Shown piece by piece: positions 13,032 to 24,481 of a stretch of 64,000 nt of DNA. The position numbers were made by a program, and so were the translations under genes. Location: contig VICG01000012.1 of assembly GCA_008692225.1 (NCBI GenBank), forward strand, positions 248,001-312,000, written 5' to 3'. Each line of letters opens with the position of its first letter. Positions within the stretch are counted from its first letter, which is position 1. This DNA comes from Monilinia fructicola. Taxonomy: Eukaryota; Ascomycota; Leotiomycetes; Helotiales; Sclerotiniaceae. Under the pieces are notes generated by a model. That model ran no database searches, was not told the DNA's origin, and worked only from the letters and a program-made list of their open reading frames with translations.

Positions 13032-13925
13032 GTTGATGTTAACTTGGGTACGCGAGCAACAGCCTTGGGAATCCTTGAGCGCGGATTGGGGATCGACGCG
13101 GGAATGGTCGAATGATAATTTGCTTGTTATAATTTGCTTGTGCTCCGTTGATGTTTTGATATTGGGATTGAGCGATCATTATTGGCCCATTCAGATCCTG
13201 AACTTTTTTGGGGGGGAACGTTTTTCCGCTTCCGATACGGTTCGGGTTACACCTTCTTTTGCCTCCTTTGCATAGCCACGATTGTGGCTGACGTAGTTAT
13301 CTCTATGGGTGGTGGCTGGTTGTTGGTTGTTGGTTACTGGTTACTTGACTGTTCTACTTGTAATTAATCTTCCCTTCCCTTGCCTTCCAAACAAACAAAC
13401 AAACAAACAAACAAACAAATAAACCCCCACCATACAATAAAAATGAATGAATGAATCAATGAATGATGGAATGATGAAATGAAATTTAATAAATAAATTA
13501 TTAAATCAATAGATAAATAAATCTTCATGACTTTTCTGCTTTGCAACACAACCAAAAATTCAAAGTCAAAAATTACAAATTAATTTCAAATTAAAAAAAT
13601 TATTCGAAAAGCTATTCACAGCGGAATCTGATCTTCTATTGGAATTTACTCTTCTTCTTCCATCATCATCATAAGACATTTCGTTTTTGCAAGATACTAC
13701 TTTACTCTACTTTCGACATCTAAAGCGACGACACTCACAGTGACAGTGGCAGTGGCAGTGGCAGTGAGTTGATGTTTTCATGTCTTTGCGATAACATCCA
13801 TTATCCTTTGAATAATCTTTCCTACCTTTGGTAAAGAAAGCTGGAGGTTTTGATAAGAGAGACCACTGGTGGACACACGTTCTTGATCGCAAACGAAGAA
13901 AAAAACATCCATAACACAAAACAAA
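13032..13925. other. Divergent promoter region between uS17m and VID27
   Basis: These 894 bp separate two divergent start codons. They contain (AAAC)n at 13386-13424, GAATGAATG repeats after it, an AT-rich stretch at 13475-13615, and GTGGCA repeats at 13741-13766. No coding frame is seen. Confidence 0.5.
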
Positions 13926-16686
13926 ATGTTTATGTTGAGAAATGGTATGTAAACAAACAAGCAAACAAGCAAACAAACAAACAAACAAATGAATACATAG
14001 TTCGTTCTATCACATCACATCCCATCCCATTCCTTCTCTTCCCTTCCCTTCCCATCTCAATCTCCATCTCCATCTCCATCTCCATCTCCATCTCCATCTC
14101 CATCTCCATCTCCACTTCAACCCCTCATTTCGTCTTCATCACAAACTTTTCATGAGCAAAAGCACAAATAAATACATCATTTTCTTTGAAAAGGAACATC
14201 CGAATATCTAACGTATACAAATAGTTGGGAAATTGATCTTTGGTGATACGTCCAAAGAATCTTTGATCGAGCTACCTCAAGGCCAACTTTATCTCGTTCG
14301 ACCTCTTTCCCCCAAGGGATACTCAGAACTTATATTCCGCGACGCGGCGGCGAGGATCAGAAGAACCGGCCAAGAATTTCAATATCAACTTGTGATTCAA
14401 AGAGCGTACGAAGAAGGGGAAGAGGAATTGACGGACGACGAGGCTGCGGGTGACGACGACGGAACGGCAGCTTTATCGAGCGATCGCGACGAGAAAACAT
14501 TCCTGTTGGACGAAAGTTTACATTTCCGATCCGAGATTCGCGAAGGCGGTGAAAAGGTCATCGCGTGGAGAGACCTGAGCGGTGACGCAGGCGATTTATA
14601 TGAATTCGTTTGCGACGTTTCGATAGAGATTAGTCAGGTTCAGTCATTCGAACTTACATCCGTGCATTGTCAGTTTGAAAGAAAGTTCAGAAGGAGTCAT
14701 TTGACGGCTACGGTGGAGGAGTTGAATCAATTTGCATTCGAGGAAGAAGAACCGATTCCACACGCTAGTCCGCCTATAAGTCCTACAACCACTCTGAGTC
14801 CTGTGCAATCATTTCCGGCCATCGATCAGGCCGTCACAAGGAGTACGAAAAATTCGCCGCTCAAGGGAGATATGAGTCCTGTTACGAGGGGCTCCAGGGC
14901 CCCGCCCAGAACGCCATCACCTGTCAATGAGGGTCCCACAAAGGCGCCGGCTGTTGCGAACCATCCTGAGGCTATTTCCGTGTTGGCAGAAGAAACGGCT
15001 GAATTACACTTGTTTGACTTCATATCGGGCTCTTTCATTAAGCAAGATGCTGAGGTCACGGCAACGGTTACTGAAGTTGGAAAATGGCAATATTGGCTAC
15101 AGATCACTGGCAAGGAGAGAGACTGGTTAGGTCATGCTGTTATTGCGGATATCAATCCAGTGTTTAACTTTGAGTATCAATCTTTTATTTTCAACGCTTA
15201 CACACCTGATAATCAAGCCTACTCATGGCTCCTTCGATTCAAGGATCAAGAAACTATCACCAGATTCCAGGAGGGCTTGATGCAGGCTTTGTGGGAACAG
15301 TTGAACGAGATTAAGTGGAACAAGAATAAGGAAGACGAGAGAGATTATGTTCTTGAGGCATTTCAGGACCTTACTATGGAGGACGCACCAGATATTGTTG
15401 AGGGTGAAGAAGAAGAAGAGGAAGAGGAAGAAGTGGAGGATGAAGACGATGGCCAGAAAAGTGAACATTATGATTCTGATGAAGAAGAAGATGATGTGGT
15501 TACCAGGGATGATGATGGAAATGTCAACTCGCAACTTGCGGTTGGATACAAGCACGACCGATCATTTGTTGTTCGAGGATCTAAAATTGGTGTCTTCAAG
15601 CATACACCCAACAACAACCTTGAGTTCTCGACCAACATCTCAAAAGTTCAAACACCAAGTGGCAAGCTTTTCAGCCCAAAGAAAGTTATGCTTCACGCTG
15701 AAGATACGAATATGATTCTCCAAGATGAGCGTAATCCAAATTCTCTCTACAAGATGGATTTGGAGTACGGCAAAATTGTCGATGAATGGAAAGTTCATGA
15801 TGACATTCCTGTCAACACTTTTGCTCCCGAAAGTAAGTTTTCTCAAATGACGGGAGAACAAACCTTCCTTGGTCTTTCACGAAATGCTCTCTACCGTATC
15901 GATCCTCGTCTTGCAGGCAACAAGCTTGTCGATTCTGAACTCAAACAATATGTATCCAAGAACGATTTCTCGGCTGCGGCAACCACCGAAAAGGGATACA
16001 TCGCAGTCGCCAGCAACAAGGGTGATATTCGTATGTTTGATCGTCTTGGCATCAATGCCAAAACTCACATCCCCGCTCTTGGTGAACCAATCATTGGTCT
16101 CGACGTGAGTGCCGATGGCCGTTGGGTTTTGGCTACTTGCCGCACCTATCTTCTTCTCATTGACGCTCTTCAAAAAGATGGCAAAAATGAAGGCAAGCTT
16201 GGGTTCGAAAAATCATTCGGTAAAGACTCGAAGCCTCAACCTCGTCGTCTGGGTCTCACTCCGGCTCACGTTGCTCAGTTTCAACACGAGACTGGTGCTG
16301 CTCTCTCGTTCACCGCAGCTCGTTTCAATACTGGTGAAGGTCTTTCTGAAACATCTATCATTACAGCTACGGGTCCTTTCATCGTAACCTGGAATATGAG
16401 AAAGATTCTGAGAGGTAGCAAGGATCCTTATAGTATCAAACGCTACGCTGAAGAAGTCAAGGCTGATAACTTCAAGTATGGAAGTGATAAGAATGTCATT
16501 GTGGCATTACCAAATGAAGTTAATATGGTAGCGAAACAAACCTTCAAGAAGCCAACAAGAGAGAGTATTGCAACACCAGCCAGAGTTGGGTGGAGCAATG
16601 GTAGAAGGGATAGTGCGAGAATTGGTGGGAAAGATAGTGGGAGATACAAATTGGGGAGAGATGATGTGGTTAACAGTCCTTATTAA
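13926..16686 (+). CDS. VID27: VID27 family protein (cytoplasmic, vacuole import and degradation)
   Basis: VID27 is a conserved fungal and plant cytoplasmic protein named from yeast screens for vacuolar degradation of fructose-1,6-bisphosphatase; its biochemical role is still unclear. Coding exon 1 is only 19 nt (13926-13944, MFMLRN plus one base). Intron 13945-14224 is 280 nt, and exon 2 runs 14225-16686. The junction gives MFMLRN-V-GKLIFGDTSK, which matches the family start. The protein is 826 aa: the Vid27 N-terminal domain (LYLVRPLSPKGYSELIFRDA), a PH-like middle (LHLFDFISGSFIKQ), a very acidic stretch around residues 395-435, and the C-terminal beta-propeller domain (VGYKHDRSFVVRGSKIGVFK to KTFKKPTRES). 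The frame is intact. An annotation that starts at the first long frame would lose the first residues. Confidence 0.93.
13945..14224 (+). other. VID27 intron 1, filled with simple repeats
   Basis: This 280-nt intron has donor GTATGT and acceptor AATAG. It contains an AAAC/AAGC run (13949-13989) and a (CATCTC)n hexanucleotide run of about nine copies (14060-14114). It is several times longer than the typical 45-85 nt introns of this window. Confidence 0.85.
14060..14114. repeat. (CATCTC)n hexanucleotide repeat
   Basis: About nine tandem copies lie inside VID27 intron 1, with a single-base variant at the left end. Such tracts commonly vary in copy number between strains. Confidence 0.9.
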
Positions 16687-17774
16687 GTGCTTGCTCTACG
16701 AGAGTGGACCGAGGGATGAAAACGTGTGTTAATGATGGGGTGTAATGCGTCGGGAGTTTTGGAGGCTATTTGCATGCTTTCCTTCCGAGACATGGAGGAT
16801 TGTTCTTCAACCTTGCGCTTTGGGAAGACGCTTTCTTTGATTCACGGCGACTTTTCATAATCACTGTTCAAGGGACAAAACAGATGATTCATTTGACGGA
16901 TAGGAACAACAGCAAAAGATATCATGGGATTTCATACAGATCAAACAGTATGAGGGTGCAGCTGGACTTTGTCGGCGGAAAAGGCACATCGATGTACGTA
17001 TTTAGCACGGCATATATTAATTTCAGCATTAGTGCTTAAATTGATGAAATGAATCACTATTATTACTAGCCTCACCATTGCTCCTCACATCCTGTTTAGA
17101 TTGACCATCGTGACCTCGGGAGTGCATGTCCTCATCACGTTGACCTTCACCTCACCGTATTGCTCAACATAACACGAATTCCTATTCATCATCCCCCAAA
17201 ACTCATCTACCAAGGCGAATCCATTCATTCATCATTACCTACGCGAAGCTGATCCAACATCCATAGATCCCACACTCGATGACGGCTGGAGATACTAGGC
17301 GGATGCATGCATGCATGCATGGACGCATGAATCGATCGATCAAGCCAATTGCCCGCTGGCAAGTATTTGGCGTAGGAGAAAAAGGAATGTGGATTCGTAA
17401 GAATGGGTTGGAGTGGAGATGATGATGAGATGAGATGCGATGTGATGTGATCGAGATCGAAACCATCCGATCAGTTTGGGAATAAATATCATATCATATC
17501 ATATCATATCATATCATATCATATCATATCAAGCAAGGAAGCAAGGAAGCAAGCATTTGAGAACTCGGGACTATTAGGTAGCATACTCTAGCTTATCGGT
17601 AATGCAGGAGCCCAGGCTGGTACAGGACGGGATGATGGAAGGACAAAGAATGAATGAGCTGGCGCGCGAATGAATGGAAGGTGGGAAAATAGAAATTGGT
17701 ATTGCCTCCGTTTTTCCCCCGCCTTCCCCCCCTTTGCTTACCCCCTTTACCCCCCCCCCCGTTGCCCCCTCCCC
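16687..17774. other. Convergent spacer between VID27 and the lipoxygenase gene
   Basis: These 1.09 kb hold both 3' UTRs, a (GCAT)n run at about 17302-17321, an (ATATC)9 tract, GCAAGCAAG repeats, and C-rich sequence with a C10 run just before the lipoxygenase stop. No gene is seen. Confidence 0.5.
17486..17530. repeat. (ATATC)9 pentanucleotide repeat
   Basis: Nine perfect copies of ATATC lie in the spacer downstream of VID27, followed by AAGCAAGG-type short repeats. Confidence 0.9.
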
Positions 17775-20152
17775 TCAAATCAAGATACTAACCGCCGTCC
17801 TCTCAGGCTCCAACACCCTATACAAGACCGTGCGATCATCAACCCCCAAGGCAATATCATCAAAGACGCCCTGCAGGCGCACCAACTCCTCGTAAAAGAG
17901 GTCCGCGACCCTCTCCCTCTCATCGCTCCCATCGCTGTGGCCCGCCACGCCCCGCACGCTAAGCGCGTACTCGAGGAGACTCTGGTCATCGGCCACGACG
18001 CTGCTGAGGAGATACGGGAGGTGGGAGGCGAGGAGCCAGGACCTCGGGTCGCGGACGGGCAGGGAGCGGATGAGGTCCGCTTCCGTGAGGGACAGGAGGT
18101 GCGGGAGGGAGGGAGGCAGCGGCGAGAAGAGGGCCGGGGGCTTGTTGGGGACGAAGGCTTGGTAGTAGTCTTGGAGGTAGTTGACCGCCGTGTGCTGCGT
18201 CGAGGCGATGTGGATGCACATGGTGATGGCGTCTACCAATTCGGGGAAGGAGGTGAGGTGGGGAAAGGTGGGGATGCGGGCGCCGGTGCTGGAGTGGATT
18301 TCCGCGACCCAGGCGCGGAGGTGCGTGTCGGTGGCGACGGAGGAGTCCGAGGGGTACGAGGGACGGAGCATGCCGGAGACGAAGCGGTGGAGCGTTTGCC
18401 ACATGAGATGCATGTTTTGGGCGTAGGCGTAGTTGTGGAATCGTTGGCTTTTTAGCTCTTTGAGGGGGAACCCGCGGCTTTCGAGATCGTTGGGGATGTA
18501 GCCTCCTACGAAATCAAATGCCTCGTATTGTTTTCGGATCATGCGTAATGATCCCTCTGTGGTTAATCCATTGATGTGAACGATGACCTGCGGAATCAGA
18601 CTCGCTCTTGCCGCAGCATTCAATGGGAGAGTTTTCAACCAATGAGGACTTAGTAGTTTGAAAACAGGGTGGTCTTCAGGAAGGGTGCGTTGAGATGCGA
18701 TGATGATACCTTCTTCGATTAAATGAGTATGGGTCAAATGTACACCTAGCTCGTGGGCGTGCCAATCGGATACTTGGGCACATTGTTTTGCATAGCGCCA
18801 AGGCCAATCCGTTGCCTCGTGAGATTTGGGGGAGGAGGGAGAGGTACGGCGATTAAACAGAGTTAAAGAAGTGGTTATGTTGGTGGTATAATCGAGAATT
18901 ATTGCGAGAGGGTGGAGGGTGCCGTTAGGGAGGAGACTGGGATGGGGTAAGTGGGATGACTTAGAATTAATGACGTAAAGAGACTCCAGCTAGTCCCGCT
19001 TAGGTCATCCTAATCCCTTTTTATCGGATCGGGCTGATTGCAGGGCTGAGAACTTTCCAGCCTATGCACTTACACAGGTTTATCGTATGTTCTTTGTACA
19101 TCATCCAACGAGGATTAAATAAAAAGACTGACGGCGCTTATGAGAAACAGCTCATCGCTCATGTGAGACGCGGGGGAAGTGCAAAAGGGAAAACCACACT
19201 TAAAGGAGTGAATCACTTACTGAAAAAGACTAACACTCGCACACCCAAACCTCTTCCCGTCGTCACTCTTCAATGGCTCTCCCTGCTCAACCCCCGCAAA
19301 CTTACGAAAAAAGCTACAATCCTGCACATACAGCCCTCCATCCTTCTCCGCTTCCTCAATCACCTTCAATGACTCCGTCTTTCCCTGGGCACTACCCGCC
19401 GCCTTGAACTGTTGAATCCACTCCTTGCTAGCCTTCTTAATCGTCACCGGATTAACCCCAGTAAACTGTTGTTGCCCATACACTTCATCAGAATACCAAT
19501 CCTTCCTATTGCCAATATTAGCCATCTTTCCAATATCTCTTCTTTCATCAAAGAGTTTTTGATTGACACTCTCGATAAGTGCAAAAGAGCGTTGATTCGG
19601 TTCATCATAGAGGAAATCTAGGAATTTTTCAGGGATGACTTTTTGGACGATGGGAGCAGTAGCGAAGAGACGGTCTGCCTGGAAGATCTCGAGAGAGTGA
19701 AGAATATCGGTTTTAGGCTCTAAACTCAAGTGAGGTGGGTAACCATCGGAACCCGGAGTCTGAAACTGGAAGCGTTCTCTCTTTTCCGCAAGAGAGATGG
19801 GCGCAGTTGGAAGGTGTGATTCAAATTGATGCATGTCAAAGAAAGAGGCAAATCTTCACGTCATTCAGTTGCTTGTTTGGTAGAACCTGTTTTCAGCAGG
19901 CACTTACGATTTGATGATGAGGGTATGGACCTCTGAAACTGCTTTCTTGGTTCCTACATATGTCCCCGTGGTGAAGTTAGGCATATCGAAATCTTTTTTC
20001 AATTTATCATGCTCTCCAGCGAAGATAGAGTGAGTGATGAGTTCTGATTTTAGAATCCCTTTATTCCATTTAATGGGCAAGGGCTTCAGCGACGGATGCT
20101 TAGCTTGTCCATGGTGTAAGATATTTTCAACCTTTTTCAATATACCCGACAT
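17775..20152 (-). CDS. Fungal lipoxygenase (Fe or Mn type), 679 aa
   Basis: Lipoxygenases insert O2 into polyunsaturated fatty acids, the first step to oxylipin signals. Exons are 19908-20152, 19221-19853 and 17775-18936, with introns of 54 and 284 nt. All metal ligands are visible: His359 and His364 (within HELGVHLTHTH), His541 and Asn545 (HTAVN), and the C-terminal Ile679 (SILI). Other family marks are WYSDEVYGQQQFTGVNP, LPEDHPVFKLLSPHW and YYQAFVPNKPP. The chosen start gives MSGILKKVENILHH with no signal peptide, unlike the secreted Mn-lipoxygenases of Gaeumannomyces and Magnaporthe, so a cytosolic enzyme is likely. An in-frame upstream extension to 20227 would add a hydrophobic segment and is less likely. 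The sequence does not show whether iron or manganese is used, or which carbon is attacked. The frame is intact. Confidence 0.92.
18937..19220 (-). other. Lipoxygenase intron 2 (284 nt)
   Basis: Donor GTAAGT follows the codons for ASVSLF; acceptor CCCAG precedes LLPNGTLHPLAI. Splicing gives VSLFHLLPNGT, matching the family. It is much longer than intron 1. Confidence 0.8.
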
Positions 20153-20798
20153 ATCGAAGAAGTAATTCAAGATCTGAGTAAAAAACCTGAACAAAAACAT
20201 AGACCTTCGTTTGATCAGGTAGAGCATAAGAAGTACAAATATAGCCCTTATGTAGCAATAAAAAACTCAAGGGGGCACAGCGCGGATAAATGATTATGCT
20301 GGTGAGGAAGGTAAACCAAAACTATCTGGCAGTCATCTTCTTTAAGGATGAGGAGAAGAACGAAATATATACTTAAATTTTGGCATTGCATCGATGCCGC
20401 TCGGTATGGCAGCTTCAGCAGCCAGGGCTGACCCATCTAAAATATTACCATTTTAGGCATTTTAGGATCTAGAATGGAACGAAAGTCAGCACAAGGCTCA
20501 GCTGATGTCCCAGTTTCATAACGCCTGAAAATTTGGCTGATGTAAACATAATAAATGTGTGAAAACATATCAAACGGTGAGCAAGTATTCCTCAATTGGA
20601 TTAAGCATGCCAAGATTTCATATGCCCATATCACGAAAGATTTCTTGGATCCGTTCTCGCTTGTGAATGTGAAATAATTCATTTCTTGGAATTTCATTAA
20701 ACAGCCCTTCCTTCATTTCATTTATGTTACCGCTGGATTTTCCAAATCGTAATAAGATGCCAATTAGGTCATACTCCGTCAGCTTCTTAAGCTTCACA
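20153..20798. other. Spacer between NYN gene and lipoxygenase gene
   Basis: These 646 bp hold the lipoxygenase promoter and the NYN gene 3' UTR. I see only short frames without domain features. Confidence 0.45.
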
Positions 20799-22472
20799 TC
20801 ACACCAGTAATTTATCCGCTGGTATTTCTTTTTCGGCACGAATCCCTAACAACTCCTCGCAGAAGTCATCCAGCAAAATAATTGAAAACTGCTTTCCCCA
20901 TCTTTGTCGAAATGACTTTGATTGATATTCGTGACTCAGGCCATACTTCCAGGCTACGAGTTCAACTTTCCATTTTTTCTCGAGTGCTCTTTCTACATTT
21001 CTGAAAAAGCCTCCAGAGTATTCTGCCTCAGCCCCATCACCAGTTGCCAGAACAATGGTTGATGGTTTATCGAAATCACATAAAGTTTCAAGTAACTTCA
21101 AATGTAAAATCTCATCAACGCCCTGTTCGCATTGTGTTTTTATGAGCTTATTTGTGGATGGAGTGTCAGATTCACTGGACTGGCCATTGAGGTAACCATT
21201 GCCGCGCCCTCTCAGCATTTTCTTTGGTGTCAATTCCCTGTCCTTCCACACCCTATCCATAATATTGGTTTCGTAACCATACCGCTGAGCCTCGATGAAA
21301 TGACGGGGTAATTTTGAAATGTGAGGTTGTTTTGATCCGGACAAGATTCGGCGGGCGACAGGTCTGTTTCTCTCCAAGATGAATGATAATGAACGATATG
21401 AAAAGAGTGGCATGTTCATCTGTACTTTTTCGGGAATAGCTCGTCGTAATGCTTGATTAAATCCAATAACAATGTTGCTGTAATCGACAAATACGTGAAT
21501 GGCTTTAGGATCAGTAGAACGCTGTGAATAAGTTGGGGGTTTCAAGAGAGTGAGCTTGTCGACACTTGATCGGCGTGATAGCTTCTGGACTATCGCTTTT
21601 CTCTTATCTTCGAAAATTGAATTGTAAAGAGGGTGGTTGGCACCAGGTTTCAGGTTGTTATTGACATAACCAAGAGGAACGCAAGTGAGAGAGTTTGTAG
21701 ACTTTGATCTTGAAGGTGTTTCTACCTCTGATTCGAGTCCGCTACTTTCATCTGTTTGTGAATTCCTGTATAATCTCTGTTGCAGTGTCCGCCGTCTTCT
21801 TTGTAAATTTGGTGACTGAATTTCGAATAGACGATCTGCAGCAAATGGAGAACTGGTCAAATTTTTCTGTGGCAAAACTTGCTCTGCGAAGGGCTTGTTC
21901 AATTCCGCTCCCGAGAGCAATATTGGGTGTTCCGAGTCATTTTCCAGATCTCGTATACTCTGTCGCCGCTGTTGTTTTGGAAATTTTGTTCCGCGAACTT
22001 CGCTCTTGCATCGTACCTCCTTTGATTTCCTGACATAAACTTCGAATATGTCTGGAGTATCCGAGTTATCTGTCACCGGAGAGGGTAAACTGTCTGGCAG
22101 ACTATCTGGGCCAGAGAAAACATCACCAGAAGAAAAGGATGGGGAGGCTGACTCGTAGTCTCCCTCATCAATTTCTTGACAAGGTGCGCTTGCGTTGTTG
22201 TCTAAGTACTTCCAAATTTTTGTAAAATCCCCCAAGGTGTTGCTAGTACACCTGGATGTGGTTGATTGATCATGTTTTGGGATATAATCGAAGTACGAAG
22301 GTTCGTGGTCTGAATCGTATTCATTCGAAACAATGAGGCGATTAAAAAGATCAACGGCGGGAGTCAAGTCCCAAGGTTCGCGGTTTGAATTGTCTTCATT
22401 CGAGATGGGGAGATCAGAAAGGTCAATGGTGGGAAACAAGTCCCAAGATTGGGAGATAGATGATTCGATCAT
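20799..22472 (-). CDS. NYN-domain (PIN-like, limkain-b1/MARF1 type) putative ribonuclease, 557 aa
   Basis: The C-terminal half carries a NYN domain, a PIN-like fold of the 5'-nuclease/RNase class. HVFVDYSNIVIGFNQAL (about residue 325) supplies the first acidic residue and the conserved Asn. VLATGDGAEAEYSGGFF (about residue 478) supplies the second acidic motif, followed by the typical ERALEKKWKVELVAWK. The N-terminal 300 residues are Ser/Asp-rich and look disordered, with a basic RRRRTLQQRLYRNSQ patch near 230-245. It is a single exon; the ATG at 22472 follows an A/T-rich leader and is the first in frame. The function is inferred from the domain: an RNA-binding or RNA-cleaving regulator. Targets and orthologues are not recognisable. 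The frame is intact. Confidence 0.82.
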   Translation of the reverse strand: MIESSISQSWDLFPTIDLSDLPISNEDNSNREPWDLTPAVDLFNRLIVSNEYDSDHEPSYFDYIPKHDQSTTSRCTSNTLGDFTKIWKYLDNNASAPCQEIDEGDYESASPSFSSGDVFSGPDSLPDSLPSPVTDNSDTPDIFEVYVRKSKEVRCKSEVRGTKFPKQQRRQSIRDLENDSEHPILLSGAELNKPFAEQVLPQKNLTSSPFAADRLFEIQSPNLQRRRRTLQQRLYRNSQTDESSGLESEVETPSRSKSTNSLTCVPLGYVNNNLKPGANHPLYNSIFEDKRKAIVQKLSRRSSVDKLTLLKPPTYSQRSTDPKAIHVFVDYSNIVIGFNQALRRAIPEKVQMNMPLFSYRSLSFILERNRPVARRILSGSKQPHISKLPRHFIEAQRYGYETNIMDRVWKDRELTPKKMLRGRGNGYLNGQSSESDTPSTNKLIKTQCEQGVDEILHLKLLETLCDFDKPSTIVLATGDGAEAEYSGGFFRNVERALEKKWKVELVAWKYGLSHEYQSKSFRQRWGKQFSIILLDDFCEELLGIRAEKEIPADKLLV

Positions 22473-22757
22473 GTAATTAATATGATTATCGACCAGCCAG
22501 GTGCGCGAGTCGATGTTATTTTAAGTGTGGTTACTAGTATGATATTGAGACTATAAAAAGAGCAAAGTTAGTAATCGGATAGCTGCACATCAAAAGCAAC
22601 ATGGCAAAAGAAGATGTTACTCATAGCCTTAACGTACAATGAACGAAATATGATGCTTGTAAGTGTGCATCATACTTTCCGCCGTTGATATTGATGTTGA
22701 CTGTAATTATTTGATTGCGAGACCGAAAGAAAGCTTGAAGAAAGATAGATATCAAGT

Positions 22758-22838
22758 TGAACTGATGAACTGGTGAACTGGTGAACTGGTGAACCGATGA
22801 ACTTATGAACTGAGGAACCTTTGAACCTTTGCACCGAT
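22758..22838. repeat. Degenerate octanucleotide minisatellite (GAACTGGT)
   Basis: About ten tandem 8-bp units share the start GAAC; three central copies of GAACTGGT are identical and the outer copies differ by one to three bases. It lies just upstream of the NYN gene. Confidence 0.8.
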
Positions 22839-23429
22839 GAGGGCTGACTCGATCGATAGACTTGATAATCAATTGAGTTCAGAGGCAACTGTTTGGAGTT
22901 CGGTTCCACCGGCCTTAGTGAGGTTGATATTTCTTTAATGGTCGGTCGATAGTAGGTGCTCTCTACTCGGTATCCCAGCATCTAAGCATCTAACACCCAC
23001 TAGTAAGCATATGTTGGATGGATTTAAACCTTTTTGATGATTCACCTCAGCATCTCAGCCACGAAGATTGATTGTTGACTTGTCCACGGGTGTGTGATAA
23101 GTGAAGCTAATATGAGCTAATGTGATCTAATGGTTTATTGTGGATGTTGAGGAAATCCCGAGGTCTGTTTAAGTTGGGGACGGGGGGGCGGTTGCTTTAG
23201 CTTGTGGCAGATTCATGTGGCAGATTCATGTGGCGAATCGGCAGTTACCTATTTAGGTAAAGCCTCAGATCGACTCTTGGCAAGCTTCTAGCTTCATATT
23301 AATCTTACCTAAGTGGTTCCGAGTCATCTCATCATCACAAACGTCGCTTACCTAATCGATATTTCAACCAATGTCTACCTAGGTAGGTATCTACTTGTAT
23401 ACTTGAATCTTTATAAGAGTTCTAGTAAA

Positions 23430-23720
23430 TTCTTATTACGTATCGTAACGTTTTGTAATATATTCTCTATAAATTTATAATTATGTTTTCTTTGTATAAA
23501 ATAATGGAAACCTTTAAATTTCGATTTTATTTATTTTTATTATATATAATATTTTTAATAAAAGTAATTAAAAACATATTAATTTCTTTTAATATTATTT
23601 TAATAATTAGTTTTAATTATATAACTTTCATCTATTTTATAAAATGTGAGAAAAAGAGAATAGGGAGATAAAGAGTAAAAAAATTAAACTTTTAGTAAAA
23701 AAGTATTATATATACAAAAA
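23430..23720. other. AT-rich block
   Basis: About 290 bp are strikingly A/T-rich (by eye well above 80 percent), with many TpA steps, between flanks of ordinary composition. It could be a fragment of an old repeat mutated by RIP, or simply low-complexity spacer. No transposon coding sequence is recognisable. Confidence 0.6.
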
Positions 23721-24481
23721 GAAGCCTCTCCGACTCTTGTATCTTAAGCCTCATAGTGATCATCTGGAATCTGTTTTGGATAGCATCTACCTCCAGCTAG
23801 GCTTAGATTGATTGCAATTGGGATGGCTGGAGGCTTCAGAGCTTCTTAGTAGAAACCACACACCTTCTCGTATTCGTATATTCACAGTTGGATGGGAAGA
23901 TTTGGGAATCCAATTGTATAAAATACGCCTTACCATGGACAGGACACTATGAGTCTTGCATATCTCAAAAAGCCTACTTGTATGGGATGTGTTATCTGGG
24001 TAGGCCGCATGGGCTGATTATTCTGGCAGAAAATCAATCCTAGGCCTCCAGGCTCTCATAGCAACGGGTGGTTTGGTGTTTGAAGTCATGATTAGTCATG
24101 GACCAAGCCAAGTTACTTTTCCATTGTGATATCAATAACTTCTTTTTATTCTTATAAAAGGAGCGGGACGCAACAGTCAATTTTGGACCAAGTTGGTTTG
24201 ATATTGTAGCAATGTCAAAAGACCCTTCATTCTACATCTCAAAATAATGCATCTCAAATTCATAAACCGTCAATATCGAACATATCCACAGTATCATCTT
24301 TCCTTCAGACACTCCACACGCATACCTTAAAACCAAGTCTTATCACATATGCCTCTGAGCCAGAATCCACCACCACATATCATGCGACAATGTCATCATC
24401 ATTATGTATCAAGATCGTCAATCTGGTGCCTTTCCTCATTCCAACACATTACCTCCTATAGCTACTTCCCACTCTGAAACA

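Larger units (their letters stand above)
22473..24481. other. Two-kilobase non-coding region with minisatellite and AT-rich block
   Basis: This stretch holds the NYN promoter, a degenerate octamer minisatellite (about 22758-22838), CCTACCTAGGTAGGTA runs near 23375, and a very AT-rich block at about 23430-23720. No gene is seen. The only frame of note, 23483-23671, lies wholly in the AT-rich block and looks spurious. Confidence 0.55.

Noticed and set aside
17670..18455. A 261-codon plus-strand frame
   Set aside because: It is antisense to the third lipoxygenase exon, whose GC-rich codons open the opposite strand.
23483..23671. A Phe/Ile/Leu-rich plus-strand frame resembling a membrane protein
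   Set aside because: It lies entirely in the AT-rich block, where such frames arise from composition alone.
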